Source of the DNA: JANQLU01 sp964434955
Lineage (GTDB): Bacteria > Planctomycetota > Planctomycetia > Pirellulales > Pirellulaceae
Length of the DNA stretch: 28,659 nucleotides
Direction of reading: 5' to 3'
Assembly: GCA_964434955.1 (NCBI GenBank)
Contig: CAYSXI010000050.1
Span: 1 to 28,659, forward strand
The notes below the pieces were generated by a model. It was not told the DNA's origin, made no database searches, and saw only the letters and a list, made by a program, of their open reading frames with translations. This document shows, in pieces, positions 7,696 through 16,085 of this stretch; position 1 is the first letter of the stretch; every line of letters starts with the position of its first letter. Position numbers and translations under genes: made by a program.

Positions 7696-8275
7696 TTTCG
7701 AAGATGCCTTAAGCAGAGAAAGAACGAGATGCCTTTCAAAATCTAGCTCGCGGCGGCGGCGGTTCGCGAAGGATTCGGAGCCGCTTTCGGCCAGCGAATG
7801 ACTCACCAAACAGTTGTTCCGGAAAGACGGGTTTGAGGGGGAATGGACCGCGAAGATGGGTACAAAGCATCGCGCATGTTGAAAAAACGCAACCACGGAT
7901 TTGGCCGAACCGCCAACACAAGCACCGCGCCAGATCAGCGCGACAACCTCCAATAAAAGCTCGACGCGCCCCTGAAAGAACCAACCTGACAACCGAACTA
8001 CAAGCACGACTCGCTAGCGAGTGAATCAGCGCGACCACCTTCGATAGAAACACGACTCGCCGGCAAGTGAATCGGCGCGACAACTTTCAATACAAGCACG
8101 ACTCGCTAGCGAGTGAATCGGAGCGACCACTCAATACAAGCACGACGCGCCAGCGAGTGGTTCCTTTCATACGCCGCAATCGCAACACGCTGCCAGCCGA
8201 AGCTACCCCAAGAGTTTCAGAAACCTGTCAATTCTGCGAGAAACAAGCCGGGCTAACCGTCGTTCTTGCCAAAGT
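7696..8275. other. Gene-free gap dominated by a tandem repeat array
   Basis: This 580-bp gap between two minus-strand genes contains no convincing gene. The right half (from about 7916) is a degenerate-to-regular tandem array; the left part (7696-7915) presumably holds the promoter of the DUF3592 gene but no clear -35/-10 pair was found. Confidence 0.55.
7916..8168. repeat. 46-bp tandem array of palindromic repeat units
   Basis: Regular units start at 7999, 8045, 8091 and 8135 (spacings 46, 46 and 44), each beginning TACAAGCACGACTCGC or a close variant, continuing TAGCGAGTGAATC, then GGCGCGACNACTTTCAA. Two decayed units precede them at about 7916 and 7952. In two units the centre ACTCGCTAGCGAGT is a perfect 14-bp palindrome. 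The last unit ends GCGAGTGGTTC, the same form as the reverse complement of the dispersed core at 1134-1166 and 6867-6901, so array and dispersed copies are one family. There are no unique spacers between palindromes, so this is not a CRISPR array. Confidence 0.85.
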
Positions 8276-10003
8276 TCAAAGCGCCGGCCAGCGACGATAT
8301 CCCTGGGGCACCTGGTCGCAAACTGCGCGGCGTTCGAGTGAAAGGTAGCTTGGACTGGTTGGATCGTCGTAAACAACTTTTCGGCCCCATACCTGGGCGA
8401 TTCCATCTTGATAGAGAAGCACCCAGTCGTCCGTATTCTCGAACATGTGTTTCTCGGTCTTTTCGCCTTTTCGACTGATCAACACGAGCGACGGTTTCCC
8501 GTAGTTCAGAACACGCGAGGAATTGATTTCGCCCGATTGTGGGCTCCGATGGCGTTTCATCAAATCGGTTTCTCCATAGAGAAAATCGAAATGCATGTCG
8601 ACGACTTCCTGCGGGTAACAAGTTCGAAAGCGGCCGTCGAATGCGACTCGGCCTTCTGAATTCACGCAGCGAGCGGCGATCAAGTACTGGGCCCAGTCGT
8701 AAGTCACGACAATGCGACCGTTCAATTCGTGTTCCTTCATGAACGCGATCGCGTCCACGGGAAATACATCCCGATTGACGGGCAGTTCCGAAAGGCGTTG
8801 CGAGAGCCGAAAGCCGACCAGTCCGATGCAGACAATGAGCACCGAGTGAACTGCCCATCTCGTCAGGGCTTTCTCGTTCGCCGGGTCGGAGACACTGATC
8901 TTGAGTCTCGCCAAAGCCGACTGCAAATGCGGGCCCAGCCAAAACGCGGCCAGGATCGCAAAGAACGGGACGTGACGAAAGTGGCTCAGCGATTGCCAAA
9001 GCGTTAATCCAAGCAAAAGAATCTGTGTCAGATCGTAGCGACGCTTGGACAACAAAAGTGACACGATCGTTACCCCGACCAACGCCCAAAGCTTCATTCC
9101 GATCACACTGGTTAGCTCGGTCGTCGACCAATCCGAAATCTCCGGGCGCGGACTTCCCAACGATTCCAGGAGCCACAAATGAAGTCGCGGTCCATACGGA
9201 TTCAAGAACGTGATCGTGATCGCTACCACGATCATGAGTGTCATCCGGCGAAACAATCCCCAACCGCGCGATCCACGCCGACTAAGTGACTCAATGGCCC
9301 GCAGACCCAGGTACGCGCAATAGACGCAAAGGCCGGCGACAAAACCACCATGGGAGTTGGTCCAAACCAGCAACACGATCGGGACCAGCCACAAGCAGCG
9401 AAGCTTCCATGATTCGTAACCCAGTTCGTTGGGTGAATCACTGGCGGAGGCCGCAAACCACTTTCTTGGAAAGCGGAAATGCCAATTGCCGCGCCAACCT
9501 TCAAAACTGAATTGCAACAAAGCAATCATCAATGTGAAACAAACGAAGGAAGCAAGCTGGGGTCGAATGCTCCAGTGGTAGCCAAGGTTCGCTCCCAAAA
9601 GCAGCAGCAAAATACTGGTTGCAATCACACCGATTCCCCGACGCAAGTTCCACCAGGCGACCAAGCCAATCACAAGCAAGCTCAAGAGGAACTTTCCAAT
9701 CACCAAGCCAATTGGGCCGAGGGTATCAGCGACGATGGCCATCACAATTTCGGAAAAATTTTCGTGATTGATCCAGCGATAACCATTCGCGGTGTAGGAA
9801 TAGCTGGTCGTTTCCGCAATCTCGCCGGACTCAATCACATCTCGGCCATATTGGACATGGCCCCAAAGATCGGGGTCGGCCACATTCGGACTCATCGCGA
9901 GCGCCGAGGCGAGCACGGCGACAACAAGAATCAGCCATTCGGTCAAACCAAAACCGGTACGCGCTTCGGTTCCGGTCAATTCGGGAGAAGGGGAGGTGTT
10001 CAT
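8276..10003 (-). CDS. Polytopic membrane protein, GT-C glycosyltransferase-like
   Basis: 575 residues with about nine to eleven hydrophobic segments from residue 22 to about 405, then a soluble C-terminal domain of about 160 residues. The first loop holds NVADPDLWGHVQYGRDVI (40-57) and GYRWINHENFSE (74-85). An acidic DPD in the first extracytoplasmic loop followed by a histidine/glutamate motif is typical of GT-C-fold membrane glycosyltransferases, which use lipid-linked sugars. Later motifs include WSIRPQLASF, WTNSHGGFVAG and HFRHVPFFAILAAFWLGP. The C-terminal part (DAIAFMKEHELNGRIVVTYDWAQYLI) resembles the soluble domain of such proteins. Sugar donor and acceptor are unknown. It could instead be a membrane protein without catalysis. 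It is not tightly linked to other sugar genes. Confidence 0.75.
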   Translation of the reverse strand: MNTSPSPELTGTEARTGFGLTEWLILVVAVLASALAMSPNVADPDLWGHVQYGRDVIESGEIAETTSYSYTANGYRWINHENFSEIVMAIVADTLGPIGLVIGKFLLSLLVIGLVAWWNLRRGIGVIATSILLLLLGANLGYHWSIRPQLASFVCFTLMIALLQFSFEGWRGNWHFRFPRKWFAASASDSPNELGYESWKLRCLWLVPIVLLVWTNSHGGFVAGLCVYCAYLGLRAIESLSRRGSRGWGLFRRMTLMIVVAITITFLNPYGPRLHLWLLESLGSPRPEISDWSTTELTSVIGMKLWALVGVTIVSLLLSKRRYDLTQILLLGLTLWQSLSHFRHVPFFAILAAFWLGPHLQSALARLKISVSDPANEKALTRWAVHSVLIVCIGLVGFRLSQRLSELPVNRDVFPVDAIAFMKEHELNGRIVVTYDWAQYLIAARCVNSEGRVAFDGRFRTCYPQEVVDMHFDFLYGETDLMKRHRSPQSGEINSSRVLNYGKPSLVLISRKGEKTEKHMFENTDDWVLLYQDGIAQVWGRKVVYDDPTSPSYLSLERRAVCDQVPQGYRRWPAL

Positions 10004-10293
10004 GGTGACGTGGAGATATTCGTTGGGGAATCGCGGTTCATCCTGCCGCGTGTGAAGGCCATCGATCGGCCAAACCTACTGAAAACATAGGTTATCCCTC
10101 GAACAACGCGGTCGATGCGGGAACGAAATCCGGTAGTAGTTGTGTCGGTTGGACCGATTGCAGCGCCTAAAATCAATCGACACGCGTTCCGCTATTGAAA
10201 CGGTAGAATAAAGAAACGAGAGTCCCGAAAAACAGTCCGCTTTGGATCGCGTGCCAGCGATCACCCGAGATGATACCCATACAATATTCGCGC

Positions 10294-12117
10294 ATGATTC
10301 GATCGACGTTGCTGGCGGTAGCCGTTTGCCTGACGACCCACCTGTCCCAGCCTCCGACCAGCGGGCAAAACAAAAGGTCGCAGGCCGAAGTCGAAAAAGT
10401 CCGAGATGACTTTCAAGGCAAGCTAAAACAGTGGGCAAGCTCCCAAAGTAATGATGCAGTAACGACCGCCGGGGCTTTTCAGGTTGTTTTCCCTCCCGAT
10501 CGTCAAACGCTGTTTCCACTTGATCTGGCCAAACCGAATCCATCGCTGTCCAGGTTTCCGAAACTTGAATCACTGGTGGACGGTCATGCGGAAGCGCTTT
10601 TTCAGCTCGCAAGAAAGTCGGTCGGCCAAGGCAACACGGCACTTGCCTATCAGCTGCTTCACGAAGTCCTCGTGCATGACCACGAGCACAAAGAAGCCCG
10701 AAGGATTCTGGGCTTCGTTCAAAACTCCAAAAAGGAATGGGTTCGCCCGACACGAAAAACCACGGCGCGGAAGGCTTCCACCAAACATTCCATCGTGGGT
10801 TGGCCTCGCGGGCGCTACCTCAACGTGGATTCTGCCCATTATCGAATCGCCACAACGGCTGACGCGGAAACCGGCCTGGCAATGGCTCGCAAGCTCGAAC
10901 GTTGGCACAACCTCTGGCGACAACTTTATTTCGATTACTGGGCCGCCGAGGGAGTTCTGCAGCGCTGGTTCGAGGGCAGGGGAGGGGAAAGGGTCTCGAC
11001 CCGAAAGCACCGAGTTGTTTTCTTTTCGAGTCGTGACGAATACGTGAATACGCTTTCCGAGCTGGGCGTCAAAGGCGTCGAGGTCTCGACGGGATATTAC
11101 AACGAAAAACAGAAGACGATGTTTTTCTACCACGATCCCGAGAACGAACAGGCAATGAGAACAACCTGGTTGCAGGAACAAGCTCACCAGCTTTTCCAGG
11201 AAAGCGGTGTCACCAAAAAAGATGCGATCGACAATTCCAATATCTGGGCGGTCGAAGCAATCGCGATGTATTTTGAATCCATGTCAGAGTTCGAGAATCG
11301 TGCAACCTTTGGCGGCAACGAGTCGCAGCGACTCCAGTACGCTCGAATTCGCGTCAACCGACAGGGCTTCTTTGTTCCGGTTGAGAAACTCATCGCGATG
11401 GGAAGGCGTGAGTTTCAATCAAACGAGGACGTGGTCAGTCTCTACAGCCAAAGCGCTGGCCTGGCCCACTACCTGATGCTGGCCGAAAAAGGCGCCTTTC
11501 GTGACGGCTTCATCCGCTACATCAAGCTGGTTTACCAGAAGCGAACCAAGCCCGATAGTTTGGCGAAATCGATCGGTGTTTCTTATTCGGATCTGGAATC
11601 CAGGTATCGCAAGTTTCTTCTCCCCGATGCCAACGATCTGCAATTTCTTTCGAAGCCGGAAACGCGAACGGAAATCGCGCTGGGTGGAGCCAAGTTATCG
11701 AACGAACAGGTTGCGACAATTGGAAATTGCAAGAACTTGAAATGGCTTCAGCTTTCCGGAACCCAGATCGACGATCGCGCGGCCGCCGTTGTCAAAAAAC
11801 TGGACAGGTTGAATCAACTGTTCGTCGATAGCACCGAAATCGGTGACGCGTTTCTTCAGGCCGTGTGTCCGGCATTGAACCAATTGCAAGAGCTGGATCT
11901 TGCGGGCACCAAGGTAACGGATGATGGCATGAAAGAAGTGGGGAAGTTAAAGGAGCTGCGAGCGCTTTATTTGACGGGAACTGAAATTACCGATGCCGGC
12001 TTACGACATCTCGAAGATCTGGAGTCGCTGGAGTACCTGGAAGTTTCCAAAACCAAGGTAAGTGCGGCCGCCCTGAGTGCGCTTAAGAAAAAGTTGCCCA
12101 AGCTTAATCGACCTTGA
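10294..12117 (+). CDS. DUF1570-like exported protein with C-terminal leucine-rich repeats; degenerate zinc site
   Basis: 607 residues from ATG at 10294; the frame extends to 10270, but the later ATG gives a clean signal peptide (MIRSTLLAVAVCLTTHLSQ). A helical TPR-like part follows (about 95-145, ALFQLARKSVGQGNTALAYQLLHEVL). The middle resembles DUF1570, a planctomycete family with a gluzincin-like HExxH. Here the motif reads Q294-E-Q-A-H298 (LQEQAHQLFQES), so the first His is Gln; a downstream E321 in WAVEAIAMYFES sits where the third ligand is expected. From about 455 to the end there are five or so LRR units (LKWLQLSGTQIDDRAAAVV, LQELDLAGTKVTDDGMKEV, LRALYLTGTEITDAGLRHL). Inferred to be an exported protein-binding protein that may have lost peptidase activity. 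Its stop abuts the stop of the convergent sulfotransferase gene. Confidence 0.82.
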   Translation: MIRSTLLAVAVCLTTHLSQPPTSGQNKRSQAEVEKVRDDFQGKLKQWASSQSNDAVTTAGAFQVVFPPDRQTLFPLDLAKPNPSLSRFPKLESLVDGHAEALFQLARKSVGQGNTALAYQLLHEVLVHDHEHKEARRILGFVQNSKKEWVRPTRKTTARKASTKHSIVGWPRGRYLNVDSAHYRIATTADAETGLAMARKLERWHNLWRQLYFDYWAAEGVLQRWFEGRGGERVSTRKHRVVFFSSRDEYVNTLSELGVKGVEVSTGYYNEKQKTMFFYHDPENEQAMRTTWLQEQAHQLFQESGVTKKDAIDNSNIWAVEAIAMYFESMSEFENRATFGGNESQRLQYARIRVNRQGFFVPVEKLIAMGRREFQSNEDVVSLYSQSAGLAHYLMLAEKGAFRDGFIRYIKLVYQKRTKPDSLAKSIGVSYSDLESRYRKFLLPDANDLQFLSKPETRTEIALGGAKLSNEQVATIGNCKNLKWLQLSGTQIDDRAAAVVKKLDRLNQLFVDSTEIGDAFLQAVCPALNQLQELDLAGTKVTDDGMKEVGKLKELRALYLTGTEITDAGLRHLEDLESLEYLEVSKTKVSAAALSALKKKLPKLNRP

Positions 12118-12978
12118 TCAACTTGGGGCGTTGGCCGACGCGTCGGGCAGCAAATCCGCGTAGCTGGACTCAATTTGATCGATGGCGGTTTGGGGCAGCT
12201 TCTCTCGATACTCGCGTGTCTTACCCGTTCGCAAAGTAAAAGCCTTGTAATCCGACATCGAATCGATCAATGCCGATCGATCCAGTGGAAGATCGAACTG
12301 TTCGGCAATCTGATTCAGCGAAGCCCGTGTTGACTGATGCAGTTGCTCATAGGTTAGCGAGAGTCCGTCAAAGTCACTTTGCCATGTGCGAATGGCGTTC
12401 GCCAAAACAGGAAGATAACACTCGAGAACGACTTCGAGTGCAGCGTCAAAACTGGAAAACTTGACGAAGCGGGTGCCCTCGAAAAGAAAATGGGAAAAGG
12501 AATTCGCGATGTCGCGAAGGTCTCGATACAAAAATACGACCCCGTAGCTGCGATCGTCCGCTTCCTTGATAACGTCTCTCGGCAGCGTCACTTTGACTTG
12601 ATCCGGGTTGCGGATGAACTTTGCCAGGCTTTCAACCGGATGTTCAGCGATGACGGTATCCGTTGCGTTTTTCTCCACCGAGGCTCGGAGGATTTCCAGC
12701 TCTTTTTCGCTGTAGCGGACCGAAGCGATCTGGCGGCCTCCGAATACATTTGCCACTTGACCCGTGCTGCGGAATGGCAGATCTTTGTCCGTCATGATCA
12801 GGTGATCAGCCCGTTCGTAGACCAATCCATTTGGAAGTTCCGGCAAGGATTCCGAGAGCTCGATGATACTGCGCGAGGGACGCCCCCAACGAAACTTCCA
12901 GCCGGTGGCGTCGGCCAGGTATCGAGCCAGGAAATTGGTGCCCGATTTTGGGATGGAAACGACGACGAGGCCTTTCAT
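12118..12978 (-). CDS. Sulfotransferase family protein
   Basis: 286 residues. The PAPS 5'-phosphosulfate loop is VVVSIPKSGTNFLARYL (6-22; K11, S12, G13, T14). The 3'-phosphate motif is VVFLYRDLRDIANSFSHF (147-164; R152, S160). H113 in VIAEHPVESL lies where the catalytic base is usually found. The C-terminal SLTYEQLHQS and YREKLPQTAIDQIESSYADLL are normal for the family. It transfers a sulfuryl group from PAPS to a hydroxyl or amine; the acceptor cannot be told from sequence. No signal peptide, so cytoplasmic or membrane-associated. Its ATG overlaps the stop of the phosphodiesterase/TPR gene (ATGA), so the two are translationally coupled. Many bacterial sulfotransferases are fused to TPRs; here the TPRs sit on the partner. 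Confidence 0.9.
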   Translation of the reverse strand: MKGLVVVSIPKSGTNFLARYLADATGWKFRWGRPSRSIIELSESLPELPNGLVYERADHLIMTDKDLPFRSTGQVANVFGGRQIASVRYSEKELEILRASVEKNATDTVIAEHPVESLAKFIRNPDQVKVTLPRDVIKEADDRSYGVVFLYRDLRDIANSFSHFLFEGTRFVKFSSFDAALEVVLECYLPVLANAIRTWQSDFDGLSLTYEQLHQSTRASLNQIAEQFDLPLDRSALIDSMSDYKAFTLRTGKTREYREKLPQTAIDQIESSYADLLPDASANAPS

Positions 12979-14960
12979 CGTGAAACTCCATTGATGTGAA
13001 GGGCGCGGTTAACGTTGGCGAGTTCCCGTTTGACGTCGCTTCGATCGGGGCGCATGTCAAGCGAAACCTCGAAGGCCTGTTTCGCGCGGTCGAGATTTCC
13101 GGTTCGCATGCAGGCGAGTCCCAGGTGGTAGTGGACGCGCGGTTGATGAAAAAGCACTTCCAGAGATTGCAGTGCGAGTTCAATGGCATCCGCCGGTTGT
13201 CCGGCTTCGAGTGCGACGATCGCCAGGCCATGCAATGCCTCCGCATCGTCCGAATCCGTCTCCAGGGCTTTGATAAAAGCGCGCTCGGCATCTTCCCAGC
13301 GTTGAAGTTGGATGTAGGCATTTCCGAGACTTTTGTGGAGCCCAATGAATTGTCCGACTTTGGATTCTGCCCGCAGTAAATGCTCCATCGCTTTTTCCGG
13401 TTCCTCGTTGTTTAAAGCGAGGATGCCGTACAGATAGTCGACCTGAGGAATCACTTTGAGATTCCTGTTTTCCATTCCCGGGTTGTGGCAGCTGCCTCCG
13501 GCAATATGATCCACCAGTCTTCGGCAATCATCGTAGCGTTTCAGCATCTGATAACAGTCGGCCAGTTCGTAAGCGACCGTCAAGCGTTCGGGCTGATTCG
13601 CATGCACCTTCTCAAGCAACTTGGCTGCATCCGCGTGGCGCCCCACCGCCATGAATGAACGGGCCAAGTTATAGTCAAGTTCATCCGAAGTGCGATTCAT
13701 CGCGGACTGCTTGTCATCGCTCGCGGGTTCGACGTAGCCGAGCGCGACAAATTGTTCAAACGCGGCTTTCTCGGAGGCCGGGTCGGTCAACACATGTCCA
13801 TCATGCATGCCCGAGTCACCGTCGACTTCCTCCCAGCTAGGAATCGTCTTGACTTCAACTGGTTGGCGAAACGCCTGGACCAGAGGTTTGCCGATCATGT
13901 CCTCGCCAACTGGCAAGCCAAATAGCGTAAGAACGGTTGGCGCCAGGTCGATGATCCGTCCGCCAAAAATCAACTCGTCTTTCCGTGTGTTCGGGCCGGA
14001 CATCACGAACATGCCATAAGGACGATGCCAAACCGTTGGGCCTGCAGGTTCCTGGGGCGTTAGCATCGGGCGACGATGACCCGTTTGGTAGCCATGGTCG
14101 GAACAAATGATAAACGTCGTTTCCGGTCCGGCTAACTTCATGATTCGATTCAGCATCAAATCGTGGAAACGGTAGGTGTTATTCACGACATGCTGATAGG
14201 TCTGGAACAAAGACTCCGGGATATGGTCCATTCGCGGTGGGTGGAAGTACATAAAGCCATGGCAAAGATGATCGATCGTGTTGAAATAGACCGATAACAT
14301 GTCCCAGTCTTCATTTTGAAGAATCCAGGTAGCGACAGCCTGATTCGTTGCACATTCGGCAAGCTGCGTTGCAATCGTTTGTGGATTCTGATCTCGGGTT
14401 TGGTCGATTTCCTTGACGGTTGGAACAAGAAATTCGATTTGCTCGAGACTGATTTGCATCGGATGGACACGAACCTGTTCCAGGTCTTGGACCAATTCGG
14501 ACGGGTAGACGCTTCCTTCCGGGACCGGCCATCCCTCCTCCAGACGCTTATCGGCCTTGGCGAACAGTTCGGATACGACGACGCCATCGATGGGTTCGGC
14601 CGGATGGCCGGCAAACCAGCCAACGACGTGATTCAGAATGTCCGATTGCGATAGAATATTCCAAAAGGCTTTGCACTTCCGGCTTGTACTTCCAGCCAAA
14701 CGAATTCCGGATTCCGAGTTGGGGTCCGGTTCGGTGAACCCGTGAATGCCATGCCGGTGAGGGGGCATTCCCGTCGCCATGGAAGTCCAAAGCATTGGCG
14801 ATATCATCGGATGCATGCTGGCAAAGTTTCCCATCACGCCGTTTTCAATCAGCGATTGCAGTGCCGGCATTTGTCCGGCATCGAGCAATGGTTTGATAAT
14901 TTGCCAGTCAGCGCCATCCCACCCGATGAGGACAACTTTTTCAGCAAGGCGTTGGGCCAT
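12975..14960 (-). CDS. Alkaline-phosphatase-superfamily phosphodiesterase with C-terminal TPRs
   Basis: 661 residues. The N-terminal 390 residues carry type I phosphodiesterase/nucleotide pyrophosphatase motifs: VVLIGWDGADW (metal ligand D15), SPMLWTSMATGMPPHRHGIHGF (likely nucleophile T59), FNTIDHLCHGF (about D230 and H234) and ICSDHGYQTGHRRP (D288, H289). A Thr nucleophile and no CxPxR motif argue for phosphoester rather than sulfate-ester hydrolysis. GRIIDLAPTVLTLFGLPVGEDMIGKPL closes the domain in the usual way. From about 440 there are several TPR units (LGNAYIQLQRWEDAERAFIKAL, LHGLAIVALEAGQPADAIELAL, YHLGLACMRTGNLDRAKQAFEVSL). No signal peptide. It overlaps the sulfotransferase gene by four bases. 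Upstream it is isolated from the PEP-CTERM gene by a terminator, so the promoter should lie in 14961-15042. Confidence 0.9.
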   Translation of the reverse strand: MAQRLAEKVVLIGWDGADWQIIKPLLDAGQMPALQSLIENGVMGNFASMHPMISPMLWTSMATGMPPHRHGIHGFTEPDPNSESGIRLAGSTSRKCKAFWNILSQSDILNHVVGWFAGHPAEPIDGVVVSELFAKADKRLEEGWPVPEGSVYPSELVQDLEQVRVHPMQISLEQIEFLVPTVKEIDQTRDQNPQTIATQLAECATNQAVATWILQNEDWDMLSVYFNTIDHLCHGFMYFHPPRMDHIPESLFQTYQHVVNNTYRFHDLMLNRIMKLAGPETTFIICSDHGYQTGHRRPMLTPQEPAGPTVWHRPYGMFVMSGPNTRKDELIFGGRIIDLAPTVLTLFGLPVGEDMIGKPLVQAFRQPVEVKTIPSWEEVDGDSGMHDGHVLTDPASEKAAFEQFVALGYVEPASDDKQSAMNRTSDELDYNLARSFMAVGRHADAAKLLEKVHANQPERLTVAYELADCYQMLKRYDDCRRLVDHIAGGSCHNPGMENRNLKVIPQVDYLYGILALNNEEPEKAMEHLLRAESKVGQFIGLHKSLGNAYIQLQRWEDAERAFIKALETDSDDAEALHGLAIVALEAGQPADAIELALQSLEVLFHQPRVHYHLGLACMRTGNLDRAKQAFEVSLDMRPDRSDVKRELANVNRALHINGVSR

Positions 14961-15042
14961 GGCTTTTAACCGATTGGAACAAGGAAGAAAACGAAGCGTC
15001 GTATCGCTTGTTATCGTCCATCGGTGGATGACGGCTTTGACG

Positions 15043-15077
15043 AAACAAAAAAAGCCCGGCCATTGCGGGCCGGGCTT
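15043..15077 (-). terminator. Strong intrinsic terminator after the PEP-CTERM gene
   Basis: On the minus strand AAGCCCGGCC pairs perfectly with GGCCGGGCTT (10 bp, loop of six at 15062-15067), followed directly by a T-tract read from 15051 to about 15045. It starts 23 bp beyond the PEP-CTERM stop and separates that gene from the phosphodiesterase operon. Confidence 0.92.
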
Positions 15078-15099
15078 GGGTTTGACTTTTTGGTGCTTG

Positions 15100-15741
15100 C
15101 TAGCACTTGTTGTTTCGTTCGCGTCGTCGTCGACGTCGCTCTTCGCGTTCGTCCTGGCATCGTTTTCGGCGCGCGATCAGGCCGACGGTACCAAGTGCGA
15201 GAATCGTAATCGCCGATGGCTCAGGAATTCCTGCTGGTGCGTTGAAATTCGAGATCTCGAGCACACCCGCGCCAAATTGACTGTCTTGCGAAGTGACGAA
15301 GAAGCCGAAAGTATCACCGGCATTGACGGTGAACGACTGGGTTCCACTTCCACCGGCCGAATTGTTGGCCAGGGTCGTGAAGACACCATTCAATACGAAT
15401 CCGCCGTAGTCCCAGTTGCCAACGTCGGTGGATGAATAGTCCCAGTTGAAGCTAACGGTTCCAGAACCGGCCGCGGTGACCGTGTAAGTTGTAATATCGG
15501 GTCCAACACCATCGTCCGAACCGGTCAGTGTGAGCAACGCGCCGTCGTTGGTGAACGAGCCATCGCCGCCGCCCAGTCCGAAAGACCAAAGTGCCGGGTC
15601 GTAATCGTCAACAAAGTCGGCATCAGCGGTTGCCGCTGTCCCACCCATGACGGCCGCTGCGGCCGCGTAGGCGAGTGCTCGCTTACCGAGTTTGCTGCGT
15701 CGTTTTGCAATGACTTCTTTTAATTGGTTTGTCTTTTTCAT
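15100..15741 (-). CDS. PEP-CTERM sorting-signal protein with long basic tail
   Basis: 213 residues from ATG at 15741, chosen for GGAG six bases upstream and a good signal peptide (KRRSKLGKRALAYAAAAAVMGGTAATADA, about 12-41); the frame stays open to 15870 without protein character. The mature part (42-170) is Gly/Asp/Thr-rich beta-type sequence with VSFNWDYSSTDVGNWDYGGFVLNGVF and FTVNAGDTFGFFV. The C-terminus is a PEP-CTERM signal: IPEPS (172-176), hydrophobic AITILALGTVGLIA, then RRKR. Such proteins are exported, recognised by an exosortase and placed at the cell surface or in a matrix. The tail after RRKR is unusual: about 20 residues including a six-Arg run and a final Cys, where most members stop within a few residues. 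No exosortase gene is in the window. Confidence 0.9.
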   Translation of the reverse strand: MKKTNQLKEVIAKRRSKLGKRALAYAAAAAVMGGTAATADADFVDDYDPALWSFGLGGGDGSFTNDGALLTLTGSDDGVGPDITTYTVTAAGSGTVSFNWDYSSTDVGNWDYGGFVLNGVFTTLANNSAGGSGTQSFTVNAGDTFGFFVTSQDSQFGAGVLEISNFNAPAGIPEPSAITILALGTVGLIARRKRCQDEREERRRRRRERNNKC

Positions 15742-16085
15742 TTTTTCTCCAGCAGCGGAATGATCCCGATGGCTGCCCCCCCAAGATTCCGAACGAACTG
15801 CTTCTTCTGAGCGGGAAAAGATTTCCCCGCGAACTGGAAAAAAATACGTTCGTTTTAGTCGAGTGCCCATGGAAAACCCTGCGGACGAGGTAGTTTGCGC
15901 CGGAAAAGAAAAGTTTTCCGAGTCACAATCGGTACATCCGGCGCGACCGGCATTCGCAAGGGCTTGCTACCTTCCCGAAGTCAAAAGCGTCCCGAAATTC
16001 GTGGAAAGGGCCCCGCGGGTTTCGCCCCAAGTCGAAAGCTGGACAATGAACGAAGTTCTTTCAATTCGACCCGAAAAGCCCACCC
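15742..16085. other. Divergent intergenic region between PEP-CTERM and creatininase-family genes
   Basis: No gene is supported here. It should hold the promoters of both divergent genes and the leader of the PEP-CTERM mRNA. A hairpin-forming CGGAAAA (15901-15907) and TTTTCCG (15914-15920) lies near the middle. Clear -35/-10 elements were not found. Confidence 0.45.

Noticed and set aside
7696..8007. N-terminal extension of the DUF3592 protein to 8007
   Set aside because: It would translate decayed repeat units and has no ribosome binding site; the first membrane segment fits the start at 7695.
7916..8168. CRISPR array
   Set aside because: Units are tandem with no unique spacers, are palindromic and decayed, and no cas gene is near.
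9479..10753. Frames on plus (9479-10090) and minus (10076-10753)
   Set aside because: They are antisense to the GT-C-like protein and to the DUF1570-like protein respectively and lack protein character.
12975..14960. Sulfatase annotation for the AP-superfamily protein
   Set aside because: The formylglycine motif CxPxR is missing and the nucleophile position is Thr, as in phosphodiesterases.
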